Assembly: GCF_033283405.1 (NCBI RefSeq)
Contig: NZ_JAWMQR010000008.1
Coordinates: 186,001 to 250,000 of the forward strand
Source of the DNA: Halioxenophilus sp033283405
GTDB taxonomy: Bacteria > Pseudomonadota > Gammaproteobacteria > Pseudomonadales > Cellvibrionaceae
Direction of reading: 5' to 3'
Length of the DNA: 64,000 nt
A model generated the notes under the pieces. The model saw only the letters and a list, made by a program, of their open reading frames with translations, was not told the DNA's origin and did not search any database. Positions 45,123 through 56,826 of the stretch are shown piece by piece. The stretch's first letter is position 1, and each line of letters begins with the position of its first letter. The position numbers and the translations under genes are program-made.

Positions 45123-47024
45123 TCAGAGCAGCGCCTCGATACGATCCATAATATCGTTCATGCGGCGTGCGGTGGCCTGGTAGGGCTCCGGTTGCGTCAT
45201 ATCCAAACCGGCCTTTTTCAAAATGTTGTAGGCGTGGTCGGAGCCACCGGCCTTCAACACCTCAACAAAGGCATCGCGCACCTGAGTATCACCGGCCAGC
45301 AGCTGCTCGGCAAACCAGGAGGCACCGGCCATAGAGGTGGCGTACTGGAAGACATAAAAATCGTAGTAGAAGTGCGGAATGTAAGCCCACTCATTGGTGT
45401 AGACGTCGTCGATGGTAAGCACACCCTGCGCCTCGCCGTGGTATTTGCGCAGCAGCTCGCCATACATCTGCGACAGCTTGGCACCGGTCAACGGCTCACC
45501 GGCCTCCACCGCCTCGTGAATACTTAATTCAAACTCGGCGAACATGGTTTGTCGGAAATAGGTGCCGCGCACCGACTCCAGCGCCTGGCCCAGGTAGAAG
45601 AGTTTCTCCTCTTTGGTTTCCGCCCGCTCGATCAGATACTCCTCCAACAAAATTTCGTTGATGATGGAGGCGATTTCGGCGGTGAAGGTGGAGTAGTCGG
45701 CCTTGGCAAAAGGCTGCGCCTCATTGGCGAGCATAGAGTGCACCGCGTGGCCAAACTCGTGGGCGAAGGTGGAGAGCGAATCGTAATCGTTGTTGTGGTT
45801 CAACAGCACATAGGGGTGCACATCGTAGACGGAGCCATTCATATAGGCGCCGGAGCGTTTACCCGGCTGTGGGTAAACATGGGCCCAGTTGCCATTCACC
45901 GCTGTTTGCAGGTCGGCGTAGTACTCCTCACCCAACGGCTTTAACACCTCCAGAGTGATTTTTTTGGTGGCGGCCAGATCAAATTTTTCATCCAGCTGTA
46001 CCAGCGGCGGGTAGATGTCGTAGTAGCGCAGATCATCAATGCCCAATATTTTGCCGCGCAGTTTAAAGTAGCGGTGCAGGGTGGGCAGGCTGCTGTTGAC
46101 CTCGGCAACCAAGGTTCGATAGACCGCCTCCGGCAGGTGCTCCTGTTCCAGCTGCTGCTGCAACACCGAGTCATACTTGCGCGCCTTGGCCATAAACACA
46201 TTGGCCTGCACCTCGGTATTTAAAATCATGCCGATGCTGTCTTTGTAGTCGTCCCACACTTTCCAGAAGGTATCGAACACCAGCTTGCGGTCGGCGCGAT
46301 TGGGGTAGCTGCGCGCACGGGCGTAACCGGCCTGGTTGAGCAAAATCTTCTCGCCGGTGGAGAGGGTCACCTCCGGCCAGGGCACATCGGCATTCACCAG
46401 CAGTTCGTAAATATCGTTCGGCGCCGACAGCACCGCCCCGGCCGAGGCCAGCAGCCCCTCACCGGCTTCATCCAACAGGTGGGCGGAGTCTTCGATGATG
46501 GTGGTCAGGTAAAAATCGTAGGGCGCCAGGCGCGGCTCCTTGGCGATAAATTTATTAATCTTTTTGCCGCCGACGGTGATCACCTCCGGCTCCACCCAGG
46601 CGGTGGCCTCGCTGTAGTCGGTGATCACCGCGCGCACCTTGGCCATGCGCTCCTGGCTGGCACTGTCGCGCTGGTCGGTGTCGAGAATCAGGTTGGCGTA
46701 GCTGTAGATGCGCGCCAGGGTTTTGTTGGCCTCGTTGATGGTCTCCATGGCCGTGGCCAGGGACTTGGCATTTTTACCCAGGCTCCCTTTTAACTCTGGC
46801 AGGGTGGCGATGCTCGCCTTCAATTCGGCCAGGGCGTTATCCCAGGCGGCATCGTCGGCGTAGATATCGGTTAAATCCCAGGCCACCACCGGCGTTTGGG
46901 CTTCGGTTTCGGCAATGGCTTCGGCCTGCCAGGCAACGCTGCTGACACTCGCCAGCAGTGTCCAGGCCCAGGGTAGAATTCGCTGTTTCAATGTCGGTTT
47001 TTTCTGTTCTTCTCTGCGCAACAT
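45123..47024 (-). CDS. pepF: M3-family oligoendopeptidase F, exported form
   Basis: 633 residues from ATG 47024, chosen because AGGA lies six bases before it; a TTG at 47063 adds 13 residues without better signals. The zinc site HEFGHAVHS is present, with the downstream Glu in EIASIINEILLEEYL. The N-terminus has a hydrophobic stretch (ILPWAWTLLASVSSVAWQAEA) like a signal peptide, unlike the cytosolic Gram-positive PepF. It cleaves short peptides, probably in the periplasm. Confidence 0.92.
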   Translation of the reverse strand: MLRREEQKKPTLKQRILPWAWTLLASVSSVAWQAEAIAETEAQTPVVAWDLTDIYADDAAWDNALAELKASIATLPELKGSLGKNAKSLATAMETINEANKTLARIYSYANLILDTDQRDSASQERMAKVRAVITDYSEATAWVEPEVITVGGKKINKFIAKEPRLAPYDFYLTTIIEDSAHLLDEAGEGLLASAGAVLSAPNDIYELLVNADVPWPEVTLSTGEKILLNQAGYARARSYPNRADRKLVFDTFWKVWDDYKDSIGMILNTEVQANVFMAKARKYDSVLQQQLEQEHLPEAVYRTLVAEVNSSLPTLHRYFKLRGKILGIDDLRYYDIYPPLVQLDEKFDLAATKKITLEVLKPLGEEYYADLQTAVNGNWAHVYPQPGKRSGAYMNGSVYDVHPYVLLNHNNDYDSLSTFAHEFGHAVHSMLANEAQPFAKADYSTFTAEIASIINEILLEEYLIERAETKEEKLFYLGQALESVRGTYFRQTMFAEFELSIHEAVEAGEPLTGAKLSQMYGELLRKYHGEAQGVLTIDDVYTNEWAYIPHFYYDFYVFQYATSMAGASWFAEQLLAGDTQVRDAFVEVLKAGGSDHAYNILKKAGLDMTQPEPYQATARRMNDIMDRIEALL

Positions 47025-47219
47025 GGTCAGTCCTATCGCTAATGAATTTTTCCCTGGCCGCAATGGTTAGCCTGTGTCGGCCAGGTTAATTTGTTTTGCC
47101 ACTGTCGCGGCCAACAGGCCATTGGCAAATGAATTATTTCAGTTTAGTAAAACGAAGTTGCAGCCCACTTCCGCATAATTCCCTGGGCCGCTGTGCTTAT
47201 TGATTGAGCCCTGGCGCTT

Positions 47220-47945
47220 TTATCCGGCGGCTTCATCCGCCTCGGTAAAATACTGCGCCTTAATCCGGTCGCAGTAGTCGAGCAGGTTCAGGTGTTGCAG
47301 CGCCTGCTCCACAAATGGCCCCTGAAACTCCGACTGCGCCACCGCCGAGAGAGAGCCATAGGCGATGGCGTCGAAGCTGCTCGGCTCGCGGCCAAAGAAG
47401 TAGGGCTTGTCGGCCAACAGCGTCGATAAACTCTGCAAGGTGGCCGCCGCCATCGACAGCAGCTCCGCCTGGCTGAAGCGCCCCAGCCCCTGGGCGTGCA
47501 GACTTTTGCGCACCGAGCGGCGGGCGATGTTGGCCATCGGCGAACGCACCAGGCGCGGCATCTGGCCAAAAAAGCGGATTTTCATCTCCGGCCAGTTATC
47601 GTCGGCCAGCCAGCGGCTGTAGACCACAATCCAGTAGTAGAACTCATCCAACGCTTTGCTGTAGAGAAAGGCACTGGCGCGCTGCTCGGCACTCAGGCCA
47701 TCATCCAAAGTGACGCTGTATTTACGCTCCAGGTATTTCAAAATTAACGACGAGTCGGCAATCACCTCGTCGCCATCTTCAATAAAGGGGAGTTTGCCGC
47801 GCGGGGAGTGGCGCAGATTGGCCAGGCCGGCACCGTTGTACTCAAACGGCAGCTTGGCCATCTTCAGGTAGGTAATCACTTTCACAACAAACGGACTAGG
47901 GTCCGGCAGCCCGAAGTTAGGGCCAAATCCATACACCTTGATCAT
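47220..47945 (-). CDS. Glutathione S-transferase family protein (metaxin/Faxc-like)
   Basis: 241 residues. An N-terminal thioredoxin-like domain (MIKVYGFGPNFGLPDPSPFV, RGKLPFIEDGDEVIADSSLIL) is followed by an all-helical domain with PYFFGREPSSFDAIAYGSLS, typical of the metaxin or failed-axon-connections-like group found in marine bacteria. A glutathione-dependent role is inferred. It stands alone, reading toward pepF. Confidence 0.88.
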   Translation of the reverse strand: MIKVYGFGPNFGLPDPSPFVVKVITYLKMAKLPFEYNGAGLANLRHSPRGKLPFIEDGDEVIADSSLILKYLERKYSVTLDDGLSAEQRASAFLYSKALDEFYYWIVVYSRWLADDNWPEMKIRFFGQMPRLVRSPMANIARRSVRKSLHAQGLGRFSQAELLSMAAATLQSLSTLLADKPYFFGREPSSFDAIAYGSLSAVAQSEFQGPFVEQALQHLNLLDYCDRIKAQYFTEADEAAG

Positions 47946-48060
47946 GGTTTTATCCTTAGATGGTGTGCGACCAGCCCCATCTTACAAAACGCAAAGCGCT
48001 TTGACTCCTGCCAGTTGCAAAAGGTTGGACCGATTACACAGCGGCGATTAACCGGCTGGC

Positions 48061-48140
48061 GTTAGCGAGAGAGGATTAGCAAGAGGAGGGTTACCGGGTG
48101 ACGGTTAACGAGCGACTGTTAACGAGTGAGCGTTAACGAC
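48061..48140. repeat. Degenerate short tandem repeats at the LysR gene 3' end
   Basis: Variants of GTTAACGAG recur five or six times at 13-16 base spacing (clearest at 48103, 48119 and 48132). The last units overlap the final codons of the LysR gene. No function is evident. Confidence 0.5.
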
Positions 48141-48979
48141 GCCGACACGAAATCGGCCAGCAGCTGGGTGGCCTCGGTGTGGCGCCCGCGCGGGCGGGTC
48201 AGGCTCACCCCCACCCGGCCCAGCTCCGGCAGGGCGCCGCCGGCTTTCAGGATTTTCAGGTTCTCCGGCACCGTGCTCTTCGCCAGTGGCGTTACCCCCA
48301 GCCCCTCGTCGATGGCGGCGGTAATGCCAGACCAGTCCGGGTTGGTGTAGACCACCCGCCAGGGTTGGCCGCTGGCCTGCAGCGAACGCAGCGCCCGGCC
48401 CCGGTAAACACAGCCATCCGGCGCCACTATTAAAGGTAGCTGCGGCAGCTGCTCCAGGTTCTCGCGGCCATTGCCCACCCACACCAGCTCCTCCTCCTTC
48501 ACCAGATTGGCGCCGGCGCTGGCCGGGTCGTCGTGCAGGGCCAGAATCAGATCAAACTGGCCACGCTTCTGGTCAGCCAACAGCTCCTTGCTGAGCGCGC
48601 TGGTCACCTCCAGGGTAATGTTGGGGTAGGCGCGCACAAAGCGGCCGACGATCTTGGGCAGCAGGGTGGTGGCGAACTCGCTGGGAATACCAAAGTGGAT
48701 TTTGCCGATAATGGCGGTGGTCTCAAACTGAGCCAGGGCCTGGTCGTTGAGCGCCAATATCTGCTTGGCGTACTGATAGAGCAGCTGCCCCTGGCTGTTG
48801 AGCTCTATCGGCAGGCCGTTGCGCGCCAGCAGCTTCTGGCCCACCAGGTCCTGCAACCGCTTCAACTGCAGGCTGATGGCCGGCTGCGAGCGGCCCAGCT
48901 GCTGGGCGGCGGCGGTAAAGCCACCACTGTCGACCACGGTGACAAAGGTGCGCAGCAGGTCGGTGGGCAGATTGCGCAT
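48119..48979 (-). CDS. LysR-family transcriptional regulator
   Basis: 286 residues: a winged helix-turn-helix (about 1-62; LLRTFVTVVDSGGFTAAAQQLGRSQPAISLQLKRL) and a substrate-binding domain (about 88-285; KIHFGIPSEFATTLLPKIV, ITAAIDEGLGVTPLAKSTV). It is divergent from gcvT with a 126-bp gap carrying repeated AAATAG motifs, so it may control gcvT-gcvP, itself, or both. It is not a typical GcvA by sequence alone. Confidence 0.92.
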   Translation of the reverse strand: MRNLPTDLLRTFVTVVDSGGFTAAAQQLGRSQPAISLQLKRLQDLVGQKLLARNGLPIELNSQGQLLYQYAKQILALNDQALAQFETTAIIGKIHFGIPSEFATTLLPKIVGRFVRAYPNITLEVTSALSKELLADQKRGQFDLILALHDDPASAGANLVKEEELVWVGNGRENLEQLPQLPLIVAPDGCVYRGRALRSLQASGQPWRVVYTNPDWSGITAAIDEGLGVTPLAKSTVPENLKILKAGGALPELGRVGVSLTRPRGRHTEATQLLADFVSASLTLTR

Positions 48980-48991
48980 GGGGCGGCCCTC

Positions 48992-49041
48992 AAATAGGCG
49001 GTTAGCTATTTATATTTTAAATAGGCGGATTATAACTATTA
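48992..49041. promoter_or_regulatory. Candidate LysR operator between the regulator and gcvT
   Basis: AAATAGGCGG occurs twice (48992-49001 and 49020-49029, 28 bp apart). Between them CTATTT (49006-49011) pairs with AAATAG (49019-49024) as an inverted repeat spaced by 7 bp. This arrangement is like LysR recognition and activation sites. No glycine riboswitch pattern was seen. Confidence 0.5.
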
Positions 49042-49105
49042 ATTCAACTTATTGGCCCAGGGCGAGTAAAATTTGGCCCTTATTTTTCCTGCCCGAGGCC
49101 CGGTT

Positions 49106-50227
49106 ATGTCTGACGACGCTGCTCTGCTCACCACGCCGCTGCACGCTCTGCACCTCTCACTCAACGCCAAAATGGTCCCCTTTGCCGGCTACGATATGCC
49201 CGTGCAATACCCACTGGGCGTCAAAGGTGAACACTTACACACCCGCGAGCACGCGGGCCTGTTCGATGTCTCCCACATGGGCCAGGTGCTGGTGCAAGGT
49301 GCCAACGCCACCGCCGAGCTCGAAAGCCTTATCCCCGTCGACCTGCAGAGCCTGGCCATCGGCCAGCAGAGCTATGGCGTCTTCACCAACGCCCAGGGCG
49401 GCATCCTCGACGACCTGATCATCGCCCGCTGGGCCGACGACCTCTTCTTTGTGGTGGTTAACGCCGCCTGCAAACACCAGGATATCGCCCACCTGCAGGC
49501 CAACTTGGCCACCAGCAGCGTCACCTACCTGGCCGAGCGCGCCCTGCTCGCCCTGCAGGGGCCAGAGGCGGCCGCCGTGATGGCCCGCTTCAGCAGCGAC
49601 GCCTCTGCCATGACCTTTATGCAGAGCCAGCGCCTCACCATCGATGGCATCGACTGCTTCATCTCCCGCTCCGGCTACACCGGTGAAGATGGCTTCGAGA
49701 TCTCCATCCCCGCCGAGCAGGCCACCGCCTTTGCCGAAAAGTTGCTGGCCGAGCCCGAGGTGGAAGCCATCGGCCTGGGCGCGCGCGACTCCCTGCGCTT
49801 GGAGGCCGGCCTCTGCCTCTACGGCCAGGATATGGACACCACCACCAACCTGGCCGAAGCCAACCTGCTCTGGTCCATCTCCGCCAGCCGCCGCGCCAAG
49901 GGCAGCCGCCCGGGTGGCTTTATGGGTGCCGAGGCCCTGTTCGCCGCGCAACAGGCCGGCGTCAGCAAAAAGCGGGTAGGGCTCGAGATACTGGCCAAAA
50001 CCCCGGTGCGCGGCCACCCGGAGCTGGTCGATGCCAGTGGCCAGGTGATTGGCGTTATCACCAGTGGCGGCTTCAGCCCCAGCCTCAATAAACCCATCGC
50101 CATGGGCTATGTCGATAGCGCCCACGCCGCCGTCGGCAGCGAGGTCTACGTCCTGGTGCGCGGCAAGCAGATCCCCCTGGCCGTCGCCAAAACCCCGTTT
50201 GTGCCGCAACGTTATTTCCGGGGCTAG
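49106..50227 (+). CDS. gcvT: Glycine cleavage T-protein (aminomethyltransferase)
   Basis: 373 residues from ATG 49106, with GAGG eight bases upstream. Signatures are TTPLHALHLSLNAKMVPFAGYDMPVQY in part, REHAGLFDVSHMGQV, GGILDDLIIARW, YTGEDGFEISIP and LRLEAGLCLYGQDM. It moves the methylene group of glycine to tetrahydrofolate, releasing ammonia. gcvP follows after 107 bp; gcvH, often between them, is absent. Confidence 0.95.
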   Translation: MSDDAALLTTPLHALHLSLNAKMVPFAGYDMPVQYPLGVKGEHLHTREHAGLFDVSHMGQVLVQGANATAELESLIPVDLQSLAIGQQSYGVFTNAQGGILDDLIIARWADDLFFVVVNAACKHQDIAHLQANLATSSVTYLAERALLALQGPEAAAVMARFSSDASAMTFMQSQRLTIDGIDCFISRSGYTGEDGFEISIPAEQATAFAEKLLAEPEVEAIGLGARDSLRLEAGLCLYGQDMDTTTNLAEANLLWSISASRRAKGSRPGGFMGAEALFAAQQAGVSKKRVGLEILAKTPVRGHPELVDASGQVIGVITSGGFSPSLNKPIAMGYVDSAHAAVGSEVYVLVRGKQIPLAVAKTPFVPQRYFRG

Positions 50228-50334
50228 TGCGTCGGCGCGGCTCGTGCGGCCGCGCCTATTTATAGAATCAACCCGGCCGGCCGCCCGCGCGGCCAGCGCC
50301 CAACCACCGAACACACTTTTTAGCAGGAATGCCC

Positions 50335-53193
<2,859 letters not shown>

Positions 53194-53257
53194 ATAGGCT
53201 GAATATGAGTAACAGCTTGCGCTGTTGAGCTTCTATTAAATAGAAAATTATTTTGAG

Positions 53258-53280
53258 CGGGCCTTTGGGCCCGTTTTTGT
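53258..53280 (+). terminator. Terminator after gcvP
   Basis: A 6-bp stem, CGGGCC with GGCCCG, around TTTG is followed by a T-rich run (TTTTTGTTTT). A near-identical copy occurs at 53914-53935, next to repeat element B. Confidence 0.8.
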
Positions 53281-53630
53281 TTTCGGCGGGCGCCGAGGGG
53301 TTGCGGGAGCCTTCCCGCGCAAGGGTTAAGGGTGTTGCTTGTCCAACACCCTTAACAATCCCAAAGACACCCAACTCCGCGTCCCTGACGGGTCCACTGT
53401 GTTGCTCAAATTCTTCGGGCCGGTGCTAACTAAATGAGTACGAAAGTGTAAGTACCAAGAATCCATCCATGGAGCTGAGTTCCTGCCACGACTTCCAGGT
53501 CGTGTCGTAAATGGCTGCAAAAGCGGTGCTTTTGCTAGCTTCGCTACCGTCATTTACCCTCGCTCGAAGCCCGAAGAATCCTGCGCTACTCGTCCGCTAC
53601 ACATGGGACCCGACGCAAGCTGAGCTTGCT
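53281..53630 (-). repeat. Structured repeat element A
   Basis: The element has four paired parts. A GC hairpin GCGGGA/TCCCGC lies at 53303-53318. A perfect 13-bp hairpin (GTTAAGGGTGTTG with its complement) lies at 53325-53356. A long-range 11-bp stem joins ATTCTTCGGGC (53410-53420) to its complement (53569-53579). A GCAAGC/GCTTGC hairpin lies at 53615-53629. The same order of parts recurs in elements B, C and D with different stem sequences. It lies between the gcvP 3' end and its relic copy. No protein-coding likeness was found. Confidence 0.7.
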
Positions 53631-53655
53631 CTAAAAGCAAAAGCCCGAGGTATGC

Positions 53656-53675
53656 AGATATGTATAAGAGAGCAG
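53656..53675. other. Tn5 mosaic-end-like sequence
   Basis: AGATATGTATAAGAGAGCAG differs from the Tn5 mosaic end (AGATGTGTATAAGAGACAG), used in some sequencing library kits, by one substitution and one inserted base. It could be chance, the end of an IS4-family relative, or a library artefact. It lies between element A and the gcvP relic. Confidence 0.3.
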
Positions 53676-53700
53676 CTCACCGACCACGATAACCTCGTGT

Positions 53701-53790
53701 AAATATTCGGTGCCGCTGGCTCGGGTGACAATGTGTATGGGGATAAGAATCTGATTTGTTCTTGTTTGCCGCTGTCGGAATACGAGTAAA
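53701..53790 (+). pseudogene. Relic of a second gcvP 3' end
   Basis: Ninety bases align with the last 91 bases of gcvP (53103-53193). A one-base deletion breaks the frame after the Arg-Val codons. From there to the stop six differences (TTG/CTG, ATC/ATT, GAG/GAA, TAT/TAC, GAA/GAG, TAG/TAA) are all synonymous. The copy therefore diverged while coding, and is not a fresh tandem duplication. A strong terminator follows three bases after its stop, as at the end of an intact gene. Confidence 0.85.
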
Positions 53791-53791
53791 G

Positions 53792-53825
53792 GGCTCCCAC
53801 GCTCCTGCGTGGGGGCTTTTTGTGT
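53792..53825 (+). terminator. Terminator after the gcvP relic
   Basis: A 10-bp stem (GCTCCCACGC with GCGTGGGGGC, one G-T pair) around TCCT is followed by TTTTT. It directly follows the relic stop codon. Confidence 0.88.
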
Positions 53826-53913
53826 GGTAATTGTTGGCATAACTGAGCTGACCGGTGATTAATGGCTTGCCCACGCTTGGGCGGGGGCTTGATGAATGAT
53901 GAGTTGTTTTGAG

Positions 53914-53935
53914 CGGGCCTTCGGGTCCGTTTTTA
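53914..53935 (+). terminator. Terminator-like hairpin next to element B
   Basis: CGGGCC pairs with GGTCCG (one G-T pair) around TTCG, then a T-rich run. It and the bases before it (TTTTGAG) match the terminator after gcvP, so the hairpin seems to travel with the repeat element. Confidence 0.7.
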
Positions 53936-53940
53936 TTTTT

Positions 53941-54203
53941 TGGCTGGCGCCGTGGATGCGGGGTTCCGTCCCCGCCGACGGGTCAAGACCTTTGTACGGA
54001 CGAAAGGTCTTAACAATCTCGCCGTTCTCGCGCTTCCTGCGCTACACGGCATTCGCACATCCTTGTGCATCAAGCCGCCCCGATGCTTGGTTGGCTGCGC
54101 CAACTTCCCTCACTACAGCACAAATAGGAGGGTCGCGCATACAGCCGGGGCGGCCTTCCGCGTCCCTGTCGTGGATGCACTCAAATGAACGTCGTGTTCA
54201 TTT
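53941..54203 (-). repeat. Structured repeat element B
   Basis: Same layout as element A. A GC hairpin GCGGGG/CCCCGC lies at 53958-53975. A hairpin of AAGACCTTT with its complement lies at 53985-54011. A long-range 9-bp stem joins GCCGCCCCG (54074-54082) to its complement (54146-54154). A hairpin of AAATGAAC with GTTCATTT lies at 54183-54203. The short frame that reads through it is a shadow of the repeat, not a gene. Confidence 0.7.
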
Positions 54204-54314
54204 GCCCCACCGATTTGCACCTCCACTCGGCTGCGCAAAAAGGGGGGGGGAGAGCGCTCTGCGCTCAAAAACAAAAGCGCCGCCTTCGGCGGCAGTAAAT
54301 AAGCTTTTGATTTA

Positions 54315-54562
54315 GCCAGCGGAGCTGGCGTCGGGTCCCCTTGCAAGCCGCCGACTGGAGATCGAATTTTCGGGGTCAAAGGCACAAGGATGTGCCTTTG
54401 AGCGATGCTAAGCGGGATGCGCATCATCGCGACCCCGAAAAATTCGATCGGAGGGAGGGGAGCCGCAGGCCCGCCTTGCCAGGGTGCCCTTGGGGTTGTT
54501 AGGGGTGTTGGGCAAGCAATACCTCTGACCCTCGTGCGGGGAGGTCCCCGCAAATACCACCG
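54315..54562 (+). repeat. Structured repeat element D
   Basis: Opposite orientation to A and B. A hairpin GCCAGC/GCTGGC lies at 54315-54329. A long-range stem of 17 pairs with one bulge joins 54361-54377 to 54431-54448. A 10-bp hairpin with two G-T pairs lies at 54501-54526, and a GC hairpin GCGGGG/CCCCGC at 54536-54551. Inside the long stem is a further hairpin, GGCACA/TGTGCC. About three quarters of the last 75 bases match element A. Confidence 0.7.
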
Positions 54563-54966
54563 ATGGCAATCTAATCCAGAATCCCCAAATTCCCTATCCA
54601 GATTGCATTTTGCTAAAAAAACACTTGGCCACCTCACTTTTAACAGCACTTTTGCTTCGGCAACTAGGAAAAATGCCTATTGCTGGGAGAATGCCGGAGC
54701 AAATTTATGCAATTTGCTCACTCACTGAGGAAACGTAGTCGTCCAGAAAAGGAATTTGCTCATCGGGAGAGGAAACTTAATCATTCAATAAAGTACTATT
54801 GCGGTACCGACTGGCTAAAGTAGAGGCATACTTCTCGCCACCGGTGAGTAAGCTGGATCACGAACAGGCCAACGAAATAATGGTGGCACACAGCTAACTT
54901 TTCAATAAAAAGGTTAATTTAAAGCCCGAAACGTATTAAACAGCAACTAAAGGATTGAATATCACC
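54563..54966. other. Gap upstream of the small membrane protein gene
   Basis: About 400 AT-rich bases with no clear gene. A frame of about 34 codons ending at 54896 (YRLAKVEAYFSPPVSKL...) lacks a start signal and may be a remnant of a coding sequence I do not recognise. Confidence 0.4.
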
Positions 54967-55251
54967 ATGATGGACAACCATACAATTATCTTGGTCCTCG
55001 GCCTGGCAGGCTTTATCACCTTTGGATTTTTTGCCTACAATGATCCACACTCCTCAAAGCAAACTAGTTTATCTCCATCGGTGGAAGTAGCCTGCATTGA
55101 GCAGGCAATAAAACAGGGTTTAGGAGTAAAACACGGCGATCCGCAATTTGGTTATCCAAAAGGGTCTTATATTTACTCGACGGATAAAACTGGCTGTTTA
55201 GCAAAAGCCAGGCAGGCACTCAGGCCAGCGTCAATCTTTACAGTCCATTGA
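54967..55251 (+). CDS. Small membrane-anchored protein, 3' end fused to an IS66 relic
   Basis: 94 residues from ATG 54967 (TTG 54955 and ATG 54970 are alternatives; AAGGA lies 12 bases upstream). One membrane helix (about 6-23; IILVLGLAGFITFGFFAY) is followed by a soluble part with two Cys. From about codon 74 the reading frame runs out of phase through an IS66 transposase remnant, so the original C-terminus is probably lost. Function unknown. Confidence 0.55.
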   Translation: MMDNHTIILVLGLAGFITFGFFAYNDPHSSKQTSLSPSVEVACIEQAIKQGLGVKHGDPQFGYPKGSYIYSTDKTGCLAKARQALRPASIFTVH

Positions 55252-55398
55252 AACCGCCAAAGCAAACGACCTGAATCTTTACAATTATTTAACGTTGATT
55301 TTTAAAGAGTTTCCCAACGCGCTAAACGTTGAGGACATTGAATCGTTACCACCTTGGAACGTGTCGCTTGGCTAGGGTGTAGTTCGTTTGGCGTTTAC
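55188..55398 (+). mobile_element. IS66-family transposase C-terminal relic with right terminal repeat
   Basis: In one frame NWLFSKSQAGTQASVNLYS and, after a one-base loss near 55245, IETAKANDLNLYNYL, NALNVEDIES and PPWNV match the C-terminus of IS66 TnpC. The stop is at 55373-55375. Twenty-three bases later GGCGTTTAC (55390-55398) resembles the IS66 terminal repeat (GTAAGCG... read inward). The rest of the element is gone. Confidence 0.8.
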
Positions 55399-55419
55399 AG
55401 TCTTTTTCTGGATGTCTTA

Positions 55420-56421
55420 TTAATTTACTTTCAGAGCTAAAACATCCCACTCCGAATTTCTTATAGCTTTAGTCATATTTATGGCTGCATTTCTAATTTC
55501 GTTTACCTCATATTCGTAATAAGATGCCTTCAGCATCTCCCATTGATCTGACATGTTGCAGGACGTCGTATATGAACAGCTAATAAGCCTCCACGCTTCG
55601 CTAGTAGCACCTCGATTGTAACCTTCTGAAACCACATCTGAGAAGTCTAGACCTTGTTGTGATTTAATCGTTTGAGATTCTACATAACGTGAAAAGTAAC
55701 GAACGCCTTGCCATACGGCCCTCTTCATCAAAACAGGATTGTCTTTTGAGTGTTCTAATGCTGCATACACTAAAAGTCTTGTTTCTTCTTTCAATTTCGG
55801 GTTGTTTTTTACTTCCCGACTATAAACAGTCATGTTCAGTTCTAATTTCGATAGGGGATTACCATTTGATGCAGAATCTACCAGCCAAGCGAGCCCTGTT
55901 TCCTTAGCTACAGACTTACTAGCTGCATAAGCTTCAAACCCGTCACATATATTTTTATTAGAAAGTAACTCTTGATAATACTCGTCAGGTAAATCTGGGC
56001 TATTCTTTATCTTTTCGAGTAATTCATCATCTACTACTCGAGAGCATTCTAGAAAGACTTCACTCAATAGATACTGAGCATCACCCACTCCCTGTTCTGC
56101 ACCAATAATTAATACATCATATTTCTCTACGGCGCTTAAACTTTCGAATTTAATGATCCGTTGGCGTTCAAGAAATGAAGCGCCAATCCCTTCGTAATTG
56201 CTTTGATCTAAACCATGAGTTTCAATCTGGTTTTTGAGGGAGCTACTATCACTGTCATGAAGATAAATTTCAGGGACAAAGTTTGCGTTAATCTGGTTTT
56301 TTTTCGTAGCAGATAAAAATAGCAGAATAAGCACCAAAAATGAAAACATCGCTATAATCGAAATGCTGGACAGTATGATTATACTTTTTTGGTTTATGAT
56401 TATCTCTTTAGCTTTCACCAC
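55420..56421 (-). CDS. Membrane-anchored Sel1-like protein of unknown function
   Basis: 333 residues from GTG 56421 (the next codon is also GTG). One N-terminal membrane helix (about 13-34) is followed by a helical domain with Sel1-like segments (GAEQGVGDAQYLLSEVFL, GLAWLVDSASNGNPLSKLEL). AT-rich codons contrast with the core genome. It lies just after the EF-hand-like fragment at 56436, in the position an immunity or accessory protein would take, but that is only a guess. Confidence 0.65.
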   Translation of the reverse strand: MVKAKEIIINQKSIIILSSISIIAMFSFLVLILLFLSATKKNQINANFVPEIYLHDSDSSSLKNQIETHGLDQSNYEGIGASFLERQRIIKFESLSAVEKYDVLIIGAEQGVGDAQYLLSEVFLECSRVVDDELLEKIKNSPDLPDEYYQELLSNKNICDGFEAYAASKSVAKETGLAWLVDSASNGNPLSKLELNMTVYSREVKNNPKLKEETRLLVYAALEHSKDNPVLMKRAVWQGVRYFSRYVESQTIKSQQGLDFSDVVSEGYNRGATSEAWRLISCSYTTSCNMSDQWEMLKASYYEYEVNEIRNAAINMTKAIRNSEWDVLALKVN

Positions 56422-56435
56422 TCTTTTTTCTCATT

Positions 56436-56807
56436 TTAATCATAAACCTTAAAAAAAATATCGACTATTTTTCGCCTATTGGGACCGCTGGAGCTGTCAT
56501 CTATGATCACCCAACTCCAATACGGTAACGAGTTACCCGCAGCATCTTTTCTTTCTGATTCTTTATATTCAGTTAATATCGATTTAATTTGAAATGACTC
56601 CAGTGTGAATAACTCTCCAATATCTGTCTGAGCATTTCCATTAGAATCTATCCATAACAATAAACTATCCCAAATAGCATCGCTAGAATCTATCTGACCA
56701 TTGCCATCACCTCTAAGCGCTTGGGTATCATACTGTGCCAACGCTTGAAAGCCGTTATCTGCTTTGCGGGTAAAACCCACCAAATCCGAAATAAACAAGA
56801 CACTCAC
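56436..56807 (-). pseudogene. C-terminal fragment of an EF-hand-like calcium-binding toxin or adhesin
   Basis: Up to 123 codons, open from just after an in-frame TGA and without a convincing start. FQALAQYDTQALRGDGNGQID, then DAIWDSLLLWIDSNGNAQTDIGEL, is the DxDGxGxID...WxDxNxxG pattern found in large RTX- or Rhs-associated secreted proteins. The rest of such a protein is missing, so this is likely a relic or an orphan C-terminal module. Confidence 0.6.
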
Positions 56808-56826
56808 AGCAGTGACTCATACAAAA

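Noticed and set aside
48980..49105. Glycine riboswitch before gcvT
   Set aside because: No paired aptamer pattern is visible; the gap is short and better explained by LysR-type repeats.
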